Of a stretch of 64,000 bases of DNA, positions 36,468-45,347 are shown piece by piece. Source of the stretch: G963691835 sp963691835 (GTDB lineage: Bacteria; Pseudomonadota; Alphaproteobacteria; Thalassobaculales; Thalassobaculaceae); assembly GCA_963691835.1 (NCBI GenBank), contig OY829383.1, positions 3,286,001 through 3,350,000 on the forward strand, in the 5' to 3' direction. The notes below the pieces were generated by a model, which made no database searches, was not told the origin of the DNA, and was given only the letters and a program-made list of their open reading frames with translations. A program made the position numbers and the translations under genes. The number at the start of each line of letters is the position of its first letter. Position 1 is the first letter of the stretch.

Positions 36468-38371
36468 GCATCGACGTCCAACCGGTACCCGGCGGCCCCG
36501 AAGATGGAGTGAAGCAGCCCCCACTGGCCGTCGTTGGCTCCCAGGTCAGCCAGGACGAGGAGCTTTTTGGCCGGGCCTTCGACAAGTGGGTTGTTAAGCG
36601 GTTCCTGAGCTATCTCGCACCCTATCGGCGTCAGGTCTGGCTGGGCGTCGCCGCGGTCCTGCTGTTCACGCTCACCCAACTGACCCTGCCATTGATCGTA
36701 AGGTTCGCGATCGATGAAGCGTTGGTTGAAGGAGCGTCCGATGTGGATCTTCTGCGGATCATCGTCTTCGGCTTCCTTGGCGTGGTCGTCGTGAACTTCA
36801 TCGCTAACCACACGATGGAGTCGACGGTCGGGCGGTTGGCGCAACGCCTCCTCTTCGATCTGCGGCGTGCCATGTATGGCCATCTTCAGGTCGTCTCCCT
36901 CTCCTTCATGGACAAGACCGAGGTGGGCCGTCTCATGAGCCGCCTGCAGGGCGATGTCTATGCGCTCCAGGAGTTTCTGGAATCCTCGATCTTTGCGATC
37001 GGGGATCTGGTTCTGCTGTTCGGCATTGTGATCGTTCTGCTGGCACTTGATCCCATGCTGGGGGCGCTAACGTTGTCGGTGGTCCCGCTCCTGTTCGTCG
37101 TGCGGATCATCTGGCTGCCCATGGCACGGAAGGCGTTCATGGCCGCGCGGGAGGCCAGCAGCACAACGAACGCCGCACTCGCGGAAAACGTCCATGGCAT
37201 CCGCGCGATCCAGGAGCTCCGCCGGGAGGACGTGAACTACGGGCTGTTCGAGGAGAAGGCGCGGGCCAATCTCCTGACCCATCTCCGGGCATCGAAATTC
37301 ACGAACGTCATGATCCCGATCGTCGATACCCTAACGGGCTCGGCCATGGCGATCGTGATCGTCGTCGGTGGTGCGATGGTGCTGGATGACACACTGGACA
37401 TTGGCGTGATCGTCGCCTTTCTGTTCTACGTCCAGCGGTTCTTCGACCCGATCCGGTCGCTCACCATTCAGTACAGCATCATGCAGCGGGCCATGGCGGC
37501 CGGTCAGCGGATCTTCGAGGTGATGGACGTAGAGGTCGACGTTGCCGACAAAGCCGAAGCTCAGGACCTGCAATCCATTGATGGATCGGTCGAGTTCCGG
37601 AACGTCCGCTTCGGCTATCTCCCGGATACGCCTGTGCTGCAGAACATGTCCTTCCGGGCGGAGCCGGGCGAGTCCGTCGCGCTTGTGGGGCCAACCGGCT
37701 CCGGCAAGACCAGCACCATGGCGCTGGTGCACCGTTTCTACGATGCGTGGGAGGGCGAGGTTCGTGTCGGTGGCCATGACGTTCGGGATCTGACACACGC
37801 CGCCCTCGGGCGACACATTGCCATGGTCCTCCAAGAGCCGTTCCTCTTCTCGGACACGATCCTGGAGAACATCCGCTACGCCAAGGCGGACGCCACGACG
37901 GACGAGATCGTGGACGCCGCAAAGGCCGTCGGCGCCCACGACTTCATCATGCGGCTTCCGGATGGCTACGACACGATGCTGGAGCAGCGGGGTGCCAATC
38001 TCTCCCTCGGGCAGCGCCAGCTCTTGAGCTTCGCCCGCGCGCTCGTCGTCGATGCGAAGATCCTTGTTCTGGACGAGGCGACGTCCAGCATCGACAGCTA
38101 TACGGAGCTTGAGATCCAGAAGGCGCTACGGACCCTCCTGAAGGGCCGCACGGCCCTGGTGATCGCGCACAGACTGGCGACCATCCGGGGGGCCGACAGG
38201 ATCATCGTTCTGCGTGACGGCCACATCATTGAGCAGGGCACCCACGACGATCTCGTGGACAAGGGCGGGCTCTATGCCCGGATGTACCGCATGAACTATG
38301 CGTCCTTCGACGACATTTCGGCCGATGAGCTGGATGCCAAGGTCGCCGAAGAGGCTGCGGGCACCACGTAG
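36464..38371 (+). CDS. ABC exporter subunit 2 (partner of a heterodimer)
   Basis: A 635-residue type IV-fold ABC exporter half: a polar N-terminus, six membrane helices (about residues 60-330), then an NBD with Walker A GPTGSGKTST, Q-loop VLQEPFLFSDTI, an unusual signature LSLGQRQLLSFARA, Walker B ILVLDEATSSID and H-loop VIAHRLATIR. The catalytic Glu is present. With the upstream gene this predicts one canonical ATP site (this Walker A/B with the partner's LSGGQ) and one degenerate site. The likely role is drug, lipid or peptide export. Confidence 0.93.
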   Translation: MSIDVQPVPGGPEDGVKQPPLAVVGSQVSQDEELFGRAFDKWVVKRFLSYLAPYRRQVWLGVAAVLLFTLTQLTLPLIVRFAIDEALVEGASDVDLLRIIVFGFLGVVVVNFIANHTMESTVGRLAQRLLFDLRRAMYGHLQVVSLSFMDKTEVGRLMSRLQGDVYALQEFLESSIFAIGDLVLLFGIVIVLLALDPMLGALTLSVVPLLFVVRIIWLPMARKAFMAAREASSTTNAALAENVHGIRAIQELRREDVNYGLFEEKARANLLTHLRASKFTNVMIPIVDTLTGSAMAIVIVVGGAMVLDDTLDIGVIVAFLFYVQRFFDPIRSLTIQYSIMQRAMAAGQRIFEVMDVEVDVADKAEAQDLQSIDGSVEFRNVRFGYLPDTPVLQNMSFRAEPGESVALVGPTGSGKTSTMALVHRFYDAWEGEVRVGGHDVRDLTHAALGRHIAMVLQEPFLFSDTILENIRYAKADATTDEIVDAAKAVGAHDFIMRLPDGYDTMLEQRGANLSLGQRQLLSFARALVVDAKILVLDEATSSIDSYTELEIQKALRTLLKGRTALVIAHRLATIRGADRIIVLRDGHIIEQGTHDDLVDKGGLYARMYRMNYASFDDISADELDAKVAEEAAGTT

Positions 38372-38451
38372 ACCGGCGTGACCGAGGAAGCACTTTTCCC
38401 GATAGACGTCCCGTGCGAGTGTCGGCGGGTCAATTTGAGGGAACGTCACTC

Positions 38452-39417
38452 ATGAGCCTGCCGCCGATCCTCCAGAAACTGCGCCTTCCCGTTGTCGGGG
38501 CGCCGCTGTTCATCATTTCCAACCCGGATCTGGTGATCGCGCAGTGCACCGCAGGGGTGGTCGGATCGTTTCCGGCGCTGAACGCCCGCCCGGCCGAAGA
38601 ACTGGACAAGTGGATCGTCCGGATCAAGGACGCGCTTAGGCGGCATGACGATGCCAATCCCGACGCGCCCGCGGCCCCGTTTGCTGTGAACCAGATCGTC
38701 CACCGGTCCAACGACCGGCTGCAGCACGACCTGGACATGTGTGTGAAACACGAGGTGCCGATCGTCATCACCTCTCTCGGCGCTCGGCCCGAGGTGAACG
38801 AGGCGGTGCATTCCTACGGCGGCATCGTTCTGCACGACATCATCAACGACCGCTTTGCGCGCAAGGCGATCGAAAAGGGTGCGGATGGCCTGATCGCCGT
38901 GGCCACCGGTGCGGGAGGGCACGCGGGCACGCTATCGCCGTTCGCTCTGATCCAGGAGATTCGCGAGTGGTTCGACGGACCGTTGCTGCTATCGGGTTCC
39001 ATCGCCAATGGGGGTGCTGTTCTGGCCGCGCGCGCGATGGGGGCTGATCTGGCCTATATCGGCTCTCCCTTCATCGCGACGGCGGAGGCGAATGCGAACG
39101 AAGGCTACAAGCAAGGCATCGTCGACGGTCAGGCATCCGATATTGTCTACACGAACCTTTTTACCGGGGTTCACGGCAACTACCTGCGTCAATCGATCGT
39201 GAACAGCGGGTTCGATCCGGACAACCTGCCGGAGAGTGACCCCTCCAAGATGGAGTTCGGGTCGGGCGGCTCCAACAAATCGAAGGCATGGCGCGATATC
39301 TGGGGCAGCGGACAAGGCATCGGTGCTGTCAAGGCCGTGGCCCCCGCCGCCGAACTCGTCGCCCGGCTATCCCGGGAGTACGACGCGGCGCTTTCGGGCC
39401 TCCGCGAGGCCGGCTGA
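38452..39417 (+). CDS. Nitronate monooxygenase family FMN protein
   Basis: A 321-residue TIM-barrel flavoprotein: LRLPVVGAPLFIISNPDLV at the N-terminus, the NQIVHRSNDRL segment, the catalytic-His motif ATGAGGHAGT, LLLSGSIANGGAVLAARAMGADLAYIGSPF and FMN phosphate contacts. Family members oxidise propionate-3-nitronate and other alkyl nitronates; some are 2-nitropropane dioxygenase-like proteins of unknown substrate. GAGGGA lies about ten bases before ATG 38452. It converges on fliG. Confidence 0.9.
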   Translation: MSLPPILQKLRLPVVGAPLFIISNPDLVIAQCTAGVVGSFPALNARPAEELDKWIVRIKDALRRHDDANPDAPAAPFAVNQIVHRSNDRLQHDLDMCVKHEVPIVITSLGARPEVNEAVHSYGGIVLHDIINDRFARKAIEKGADGLIAVATGAGGHAGTLSPFALIQEIREWFDGPLLLSGSIANGGAVLAARAMGADLAYIGSPFIATAEANANEGYKQGIVDGQASDIVYTNLFTGVHGNYLRQSIVNSGFDPDNLPESDPSKMEFGSGGSNKSKAWRDIWGSGQGIGAVKAVAPAAELVARLSREYDAALSGLREAG

Positions 39418-39464
39418 GCGGCCGGCCCATCGGCACTGGCGCACCACGTCTTTCCGGTCCGGGT

Positions 39465-40493
39465 CTAGTAGACCAACTGCTCGTCTCCGCCTGAACCTCC
39501 GAGCATGATCTCACCCCGGTCGGCGAGGTCCTTTGCCGCGTTCACAAGGATTGTCTGCGCATCTTCCACATCCTTAAGCCGGACTGGACCGGAGGCCTGC
39601 ATATCCTCCCGCAACAGCTTTGCGGCCCGCTCCGACATGTTGGAGAAGAACAGATCCTTCAGCTCCTCGGACGCGCCTTTCAGGGCGACCGTGAGCTTGT
39701 CCTTGTCCACAGCCCGGAGCAGCGTCTGCACGCCCGCGGGATCAATCCGGGATAGATCTTCGAACGTGAACATCAGGGCCCGGATTCGCTCTGCCGAGTC
39801 CTTATTCCGTTCCTCCAGCGCCGAGACGAAGCGGTTCTCCGTTGCGCGGTCCAGATTGTTGAAGATCTCCGCCATCATCTCGTGACTGTCACGGCGGTTT
39901 GTACGGGCGAGGTTCGACATGAACTCGGTGCGGAGCACGCGCTCCACGTCTTTCTCGATCTGCTTGTTCACCGCTTCCATTCGGAGCATCCGCATCACCA
40001 CCTCCATGGCGAAGTTCTCCGGAAGGGTGGCCATGACCTTGGCGGCGTGCGCCTGCGATATCTTGCCGAGGATGACCGCGACGGTCTGCGGATACTCATT
40101 CTTCAAATAGTTGGAGAGGACCTGCTCGTTCACATTCGCGAGCTTGTCCCACATGGTCCGGCCGGCGGGGCCCCGGATCTCCTCCATGATGTCGCCGACG
40201 CGGTCGACGCCCAGCACCTTGCCAAGAAGCCGTTCCGTGCTTTCCATGGAGCCCACAAGGGAGCCTGTGGAGGATACCTGTTCGGCAAACTCGATAAACA
40301 ACCTCTCAACGATATTTGAACTGACGTTCCCAAGCGACGCCATCGTTTGAGAGATTTCCTTGATCTCTTCATCATCCATGGAAGAGAAGAGCTTGGCCGC
40401 ATGCTCTTCACTGAGAGACATCAGCAGAATTGCAGCTTTCTCTTGGCCTGTAATGCTTCTGAAATCTTCACGGATGCGTGTGCCCACGGCCAT
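39465..40493 (-). CDS. fliG: FliG, flagellar motor switch protein
   Basis: FliG forms the ring of the flagellar C-ring that meets the stator. The 342-residue protein is full length: N-terminal domain KAAILLMSLSEEHAAKLFSSMDDEEIKEISQ, the middle EHPQ-like segment (here NEYPQTVAVILGKI), and the C-terminal domain with the charged helix around LKDLFFSNMSERAAKLLREDM that touches MotA. It is complete but alone: no other flagellar gene lies in the window. ATG 40493 follows a GGGGGA sequence. The AT-richer upstream gap (40494-40588) should hold its promoter. Confidence 0.95.
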   Translation of the reverse strand: MAVGTRIREDFRSITGQEKAAILLMSLSEEHAAKLFSSMDDEEIKEISQTMASLGNVSSNIVERLFIEFAEQVSSTGSLVGSMESTERLLGKVLGVDRVGDIMEEIRGPAGRTMWDKLANVNEQVLSNYLKNEYPQTVAVILGKISQAHAAKVMATLPENFAMEVVMRMLRMEAVNKQIEKDVERVLRTEFMSNLARTNRRDSHEMMAEIFNNLDRATENRFVSALEERNKDSAERIRALMFTFEDLSRIDPAGVQTLLRAVDKDKLTVALKGASEELKDLFFSNMSERAAKLLREDMQASGPVRLKDVEDAQTILVNAAKDLADRGEIMLGGSGGDEQLVY

Positions 40494-40588
40494 CCCCCAT
40501 GCAATAAATTCACAACCTAAATTGGAAGGAACCTAACAGATTGGCATGGGTAGACGCAACTGGGCGTTGTTTATTCAATGAAAACAAG

Positions 40589-40618
40589 GCGGGTGATCAA
40601 GGCTGTATGATCACCCGC
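40589..40618 (-). terminator. Strong terminator downstream of the selenoprotein gene
   Basis: The arms GCGGGTGATCA (40589-40599) and TGATCACCCGC (40608-40618) pair perfectly over 11 bases around an eight-base loop. Read on the - strand it is followed by CTTGTTTTC, a reasonable U tract. It lies 11 bases beyond the selenoprotein stop and should end the rhodanese-selA-selB-selC-selenoprotein transcript before fliG. Confidence 0.85.
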
Positions 40619-40629
40619 TTTAGTCTTCT

Positions 40630-41844
40630 TTAGTCGGCTGCGTCCTGCTGCCGTGGATGCGGCACCAGAACCCGCGATGTGCGATTGAATGAGGGATCCT
40701 CACTCTCCAACGCGTGGCGCCAAACGGCCTTGACGACTTGACCGGAAGCGGACTGACCCCAGTACCAGTCGTCCAACTCTCCGGGTGTCGCCGTGCCGGG
40801 CTGGGCGGCCGCGGCCTCGTACATAAACGCCTTTAGGTCGTCCACCGCGTACTTCACGCAGTCTCCGTAGGACAGGTCGTCCCGGGGCGGTTTGGTGGAA
40901 GGATCCTCCGCCACGGCGGCCAGGAAGGTGCCCACGGCTTCAATCTCCAAACCGGAGACCCCAACCGTCGTCCGCCCATCCTGTTTCAAGGACTCTTCAT
41001 ACCAGACCCGCATCTGCTGGATCTCGCGGGCCAAAAGGTCCGTGAGTGTTTCCTCGCCATCGGGTTTACCGAAAGAGATGGGACACACCCAACCTTCCGT
41101 CTCCTCCTCCGACTGGACCACGGCCGGCGCTTCCTCGGCGTAGTCGATGATCACCGGCCCTTCCGGCGCTTCCAGCACACCGAGAGCCGCTTTCAGCACC
41201 CGGCGTTGGAATGCCGCATCATCCGGGACCCCCAGCGGACGGCCCAGCATGAACGGCACGAACAGCGCGCGGGGCGCTTTCATCGTTTCCGTATGCTCGC
41301 GGACCAGACTGATCTGAACCGTTGCAATTCCCTCTTCCTCAAGAAACCGACCAAGCCCGCTCACGGCGCGCGTACAGTTCGGTCAAACGGGAATGAGAAC
41401 AGCGGCGGTCACACCATCTTTCTTCATGACTTCGGCCAGATGCCGGGTCGTGGCTTCCATCTCGTCGGGGTGCGTGGCGCCCATGAACGAGTAGTGGTAG
41501 CCCGCGACAGAGGCGATCTCGCCGTCGTCGGCCATGGCACGGAGCCGTTCCAACGGGAAGACGATGTTGAAATCCTGCTGGAAGCCGGAGCGGTCGAAAT
41601 TGCTCGACACATGGCTCATCACGATATCCGACGCCGGTGTATCGCCGGGGATCACCCGGTAGTCATCTGCGCCGAAGGTAAACGGCCGGTCGTTCCGTCG
41701 AGACAACCCGGCGGTGGAGACGATTGCCACCCGCGCTTCGGAGACGGCGGGCGCTTTGGTCCACGGCGTGTCGTCGTAAGTCGGGCAGGGTAGGTTTGCC
41801 ACGTGCGTGCGTGTCGGCTCAGGGATGTCGGCTAGCCTCGCCAT
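40630..41844 (-). CDS. GrdB/PrdB-like selenoprotein with in-frame UGA (Sec154)
   Basis: Reading through one TGA (41383-41385) joins two frames into a 404-residue protein. ATG 41844 has GGGGGAGGA upstream. Part one has ARVAIVSTAGL, FGADDYRVIPGD, DFNIVFPLERL and AGYHYSFMG, typical of the glycine/betaine/sarcosine/D-proline reductase selenoprotein B family; then AVLIPV-U-PNCTRAVSGLGRFLEEEGIATVQ, a UxxC redox motif with Sec at codon 154 and Cys157. Part two continues the family (KAPRALFVPFMLGRPLG). Sec insertion is supported by selB, selC and selA just upstream in the same operon and by a hairpin after the UGA. The classic reductase partners (GrdA, PrdA) are absent, so the substrate is unknown. 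Gene finders would report two ORFs. Confidence 0.92.
41347..41382 (-). promoter_or_regulatory. Candidate bacterial SECIS hairpin after the UGA codon
   Basis: Directly after the UGA the coding strand can fold: outer stem CCGA/UCGG with one A-G mismatch then C-G, an interior loop, and an upper stem GC[G]CGC/GCG[G]GC capped by CGUGA. The loop begins 17 bases after the UGA and contains GU, as SelB-binding SECIS loops do. The fold was done by eye. Confidence 0.6.
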
Positions 41845-41899
41845 GGCGTCCTCCCCCGTCCGGTTCGAGTATCGATCATGAAGCCTCCGATCGCGGAAT

Positions 41900-41994
41900 T
41901 GGCGGAAGGAAGTGGGAGTCGAACCCACCGGACGCGCCCTGCGCCCCCCGACGGATTTGAAGCCCGCGCCCGTCACCGGACGGGAATTCCCTCC
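41900..41994 (-). tRNA. selC: tRNA-Sec (anticodon UCA)
   Basis: On the - strand the sequence begins GGAGGGAA and ends TTCCTTCC-G-CCA, giving an eight-pair acceptor stem with one G-U, the long form special to bacterial tRNA-Sec. The anticodon loop is CTTCAAA with anticodon UCA, the T arm is GTGGG-TTCGACT-CCCAC, and there is a long variable arm. Its length, 95 bases with encoded CCA, equals the E. coli tRNA. It lies 32 bases after selB and 55 bases before the selenoprotein start, so it is probably cut from the operon transcript. Confidence 0.95.
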
Positions 41995-42026
41995 AAGAAA
42001 GAAGCTAGAGTGCCGCTTCGGGCGGA

Positions 42027-43937
42027 TCAAGTTGCCGAATGCGCAATAGTGTGTGGCCTTATCAGACGGCGATCGCCCTCCCGGCGCGTGATCCCCGCCC
42101 GGTCGAAGTACTCCAAGACCTCAATCGTGAAGTTGCGTCCGAGGCCTGTAGTGCTTCTGAAGTCGGCGACTGTGAATCCGTTCTCCATCTGGGGTAGGGC
42201 GGCGGCGAGACGATCGAGATCGCCCGGCGGCACAAAACGGTTCCGGCCAATCCTGACAAGGCGCCCGGCCCGGGCGATCCGGACCAGGTGCCGGCCGACA
42301 ACCTCCGGGTCCTGCCCCAGGGATTTCGCCAACTCATGAACCACCGGCGGAGGGGTCCCGTCGCTTCTCAGCAATGGGCCAATTCGGGCCCAGAAAGCTT
42401 CATCGCCGTCGGACAGTTTTGGTTCGTGCTCCGGGTGGGCCCAGACACCATGGCGGTGGGACAACGTTCCGGTTTCGGTGAGATAGCCGAGCGCTGCGTC
42501 AAGCAAGCCGGGTTGGGGTCGGACGGAAAGGGCGCGAAGAAATGCCGAACGGTCCATGCCTGCCAGCTCAGGGTGGGCGCTGTGGGCTGCCTCAACCGCC
42601 GCTTGGCATTCCTCAAGAAACGATAGCCAGTCCTGGTGAAGCCATATCAGCTCGGCTCGAGGCACCGCAAAGAGACGCGGCGAGGTTTGCAAGAGGGTGG
42701 TGACCGCCGCCTCCGGCAGGCCCCGGCGCCGCGCAAAAAGGCCTTGGCCAACGGGGCCGAACCCGGCCAATCCTTCGAGCGCTGTCCGCGGATCAGCCTC
42801 CGCCAGAGCGCCAAGTTCCGCCAGACGGTCGGGTTTGGCGCGGCCGCGCGCGGGGCCGAAAGGGTCGATGACGATACCCCCGCCGATGGTGTTTTGTGCG
42901 CTACCGTCCCGCAGAACGAACCGGTCGCCCGTGACCGCGAGCACCGGCTCCGAGAGACGCACGCGGGCCCAAGTGCCTTCTTGCCCGTCACCGGCGGCAT
43001 CGCCCAAGAGGGCAAGACGGCCCGCCCGGTCGGCGGCCCCGATGTGGAAGTGGACCGGCATATCGTCGCGTCTTCGTTCGCTCAGAGCCGTGCCGGGCGG
43101 CAGCAGAACATCGAGCCGGTCAGATACGTCGGTCATCGCCGGGTCGGATACCCAGTCGCCGCGGCCGACTGTGCCCCGGTCAACATCCGGGCCCGCGAGA
43201 TCAAGGGCGCAGCGCATCCCCGCCGAAGCCTGGTCGGTACCACGACCCGCAACTTCTATGCCCCGCACGCGGGCTGGGTGGGCGGGCTGGGCGCCCCGGT
43301 GCAGCAGCACAGCGTCTTCCACGCGGATCACGCCGGACGAAACCGTCCCAGTGACCACCAAGCCCCGACCGGGGGCAATGAAACTCCGGTCGATCGCCAG
43401 GTGGAAAAGTGCGTCCAGGGACCGGTCTTCAGTCCTTAGATTTGCAATCGCTGTTTCGAGTGGCTCCACACCGGCCGCAGTTGCGGCGGATATCGGAAAG
43501 ATCGGCGCTTCGGCGAGCGGACTGGCGGCCAGCAGCTCTTGGATCTGCCGTGTCACCTCCGCCACCCGGTGCCCATCGACGAGGTCCGTCTTTGTCAGCG
43601 CGACCAGGCTTTGGCGGACCCCAAGCAGGGATAAAATCCGCAGATGCTCGATCGTTTGGGGCATGGGTCCGTCGTCGGCCGCAACGACCAAGAGGGCGGC
43701 GTCAATGCCTGAGACACCGGAGAGCATGGTGCCGACGAACCGCTCGTGGCCCGGCACGTCGACAATCCCCAGCACTCGGCCATCCGGCAGCTCTCGATAG
43801 GCGCGGCCAAGTTCGATCGTCAGGCCCCGGCGTTTCTCCTCGGCAAGGCGATCCGTTTCAACCCCCGTGAGAGCACGGACCAACGTTGTCTTGCCGTGAT
43901 CCACATGGCCTGCCGTCGCGAGGACAAGCGTCTTCAA
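42027..43937 (-). CDS. selB: SelB, selenocysteine-specific elongation factor
   Basis: SelB is the EF-Tu-like GTPase that carries Sec-tRNA-Sec to UGA codons marked by a SECIS hairpin. The 636-residue protein has the P loop GHVDHGKTT (about 10-18), the RGLTIELG switch, DVPGHERFVG (about 60-69) and ALTKTDLVDG, EF-Tu-like domains 2 and 3, a SelB-specific domain, and winged-helix repeats at the C-terminus (ending LGRNFTIEVLEYFDRAGITRREGDRRLI in pieces) that bind the SECIS RNA. The length is normal. It overlaps the selA stop by ATGA. Confidence 0.97.
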   Translation of the reverse strand: MKTLVLATAGHVDHGKTTLVRALTGVETDRLAEEKRRGLTIELGRAYRELPDGRVLGIVDVPGHERFVGTMLSGVSGIDAALLVVAADDGPMPQTIEHLRILSLLGVRQSLVALTKTDLVDGHRVAEVTRQIQELLAASPLAEAPIFPISAATAAGVEPLETAIANLRTEDRSLDALFHLAIDRSFIAPGRGLVVTGTVSSGVIRVEDAVLLHRGAQPAHPARVRGIEVAGRGTDQASAGMRCALDLAGPDVDRGTVGRGDWVSDPAMTDVSDRLDVLLPPGTALSERRRDDMPVHFHIGAADRAGRLALLGDAAGDGQEGTWARVRLSEPVLAVTGDRFVLRDGSAQNTIGGGIVIDPFGPARGRAKPDRLAELGALAEADPRTALEGLAGFGPVGQGLFARRRGLPEAAVTTLLQTSPRLFAVPRAELIWLHQDWLSFLEECQAAVEAAHSAHPELAGMDRSAFLRALSVRPQPGLLDAALGYLTETGTLSHRHGVWAHPEHEPKLSDGDEAFWARIGPLLRSDGTPPPVVHELAKSLGQDPEVVGRHLVRIARAGRLVRIGRNRFVPPGDLDRLAAALPQMENGFTVADFRSTTGLGRNFTIEVLEYFDRAGITRREGDRRLIRPHTIAHSAT

Positions 43938-45343
43938 GGACTCTCGCCGTGTGTCAGTCCGCCAAGCTGTTCAATGAAGCGATCTACATCGTCCAGGCAG
44001 CGAAGATCCAGCCAAAGCGCGTTGTCCGCCACCCGTCCGATAACGGGTACGGGCAGCCGGCGGAAGGCTGCGGCGAGCCGCTCAAGCTCTTTGCCCGGTT
44101 TGCCTTTCGCCCGGCGGATGACGATCGCCCAACTGTCGATGGCCTCGCCTGGCAGGGAGCCTGAGCCGATCTCACTTCGGCACGGTTCCGACGTAACCCG
44201 CCAATCGCGCTCGAGTATCTCTGAAAGGGCGGGAGCCAGCCTCTCCGCAGACGCCCTAACGGTCTCCGGTGACCGGGTGAGCCATCGAAGCGTCGGCAAC
44301 CGGTTGGTCAGCCTGTCCGGATCCTCGTAGAGCGCGAGCGTCGCCTCCAAAGCGGCCAGCCCGAGCTTGTCCATGCGGAGCGCGCGCTTCATCGGGTTGC
44401 GCTTGATCTTTTGGATCAGGTCCTTTCGGCCAACGATCAGCCCGGCCTGCGGCCCGCCGAGGAGTTTGTCGCCGCTGAAGGTGACGACGTCGGCACCATC
44501 TGCGAGAGATGCCATCGGCGTCGGCTCCGCCGGTAATCCCCAGGCAGCCATATCGACCAGCGCCCCGCTTCCCAGGTCCACCACGAAGGGCACGTCGGCC
44601 GATTTGCAAAGCGTTGCGAGAGCTTTCTCTGGCACAGCGGAGGTGAACCCCCGGACCACGTAGTTCGAGGTGTGGACTTTGATGACCAATCCGGTGCGGG
44701 GGCCGAGAACTTCTTCGAAGTCGGCCAGATGGGTGCGGTTGGTGGTTCCGACCTCTCGCATCTTCACGCCGGCTCTCGCCATGACGTCCGGCATCCGGAA
44801 CGCCCCGCCAATCTCCACAAGCTCTCCGCGGGAGACCGGCACCTCTTTCCGCTTCGCCAGAGCGTCCAGGACGAGGAGAACGGCGGCTGCGTTGTTGTTG
44901 ACGACAGTTGCCGCCTCCGCGCCGGTCAGGCGGCATAGCCGCTCTTCGACGCCCCGTTCACGGTCGCCGCGTTTCCCACTCTCAAGATCGAACTCAACCG
45001 TACTCGGCTCACTCGCCGCCAGACGGACGGCCTCGACCGCCTCCGGGGCCAGTACGGCCCGGCCGAGATTTGTGTGAAGGACGGTGCCTGTGAGGTTGAA
45101 GACGCGGCGGATGGCGGGTGCAGCCCTTGCGTCCAACCGTTCGATGCTTTCCTGGAGAGCGGAGGCGGCGATCACGTCTCGATCGGTGACGGTGGTCTCA
45201 TCGAACCGCTCCCGGATCTCGGCAAAAACTTCGCGAAGCACGGAGACCGTGGCTTTCCGGCCATGCTGCTCAATCGGCACGCCCGCCTCCGGCAGCCGAA
45301 GAACCGCGTCAATCGACGGTAGGGCGGCCCGGGTGCCGGTCAT
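43934..45343 (-). CDS. selA: SelA, L-seryl-tRNA(Sec) selenium transferase
   Basis: SelA is the PLP enzyme converting Ser-tRNA-Sec to Sec-tRNA-Sec with selenophosphate. The 469-residue product shows the N-terminal tRNA-binding region, NLTGTVLHTNLGRA, VNNNAAAVLL, VGTTNRTHLADF, the PLP-lysine motif TFSGDKLLGGPQAG (Lys about 293) and DKLGLAALEATLALY. ATG 45343 is chosen because it lies just beyond the rhodanese stop, with AAGGAG a little upstream; a longer frame would overlap the rhodanese gene. Its product depends on SelD, which is not in this window. Confidence 0.97.
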   Translation of the reverse strand: MTGTRAALPSIDAVLRLPEAGVPIEQHGRKATVSVLREVFAEIRERFDETTVTDRDVIAASALQESIERLDARAAPAIRRVFNLTGTVLHTNLGRAVLAPEAVEAVRLAASEPSTVEFDLESGKRGDRERGVEERLCRLTGAEAATVVNNNAAAVLLVLDALAKRKEVPVSRGELVEIGGAFRMPDVMARAGVKMREVGTTNRTHLADFEEVLGPRTGLVIKVHTSNYVVRGFTSAVPEKALATLCKSADVPFVVDLGSGALVDMAAWGLPAEPTPMASLADGADVVTFSGDKLLGGPQAGLIVGRKDLIQKIKRNPMKRALRMDKLGLAALEATLALYEDPDRLTNRLPTLRWLTRSPETVRASAERLAPALSEILERDWRVTSEPCRSEIGSGSLPGEAIDSWAIVIRRAKGKPGKELERLAAAFRRLPVPVIGRVADNALWLDLRCLDDVDRFIEQLGGLTHGESP

Positions 45344-45347
45344 GGGA

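Noticed and set aside
40540..40570. Possible sigma-54 promoter (TGGCATG) near fliG
   Set aside because: The second element does not match TTGC at the right spacing and it points away from fliG.
40630..41364. Stand-alone CDS from GTG 41364
   Set aside because: It has no Shine-Dalgarno, begins in the middle of a conserved redox segment and continues the upstream frame exactly.
41383..42030. Separate short CDS ending at the UGA, starting beyond selC
   Set aside because: The frame upstream of ATG 41844 runs through the tRNA-Sec gene, and the real start has a strong Shine-Dalgarno; the UGA is read through as Sec.
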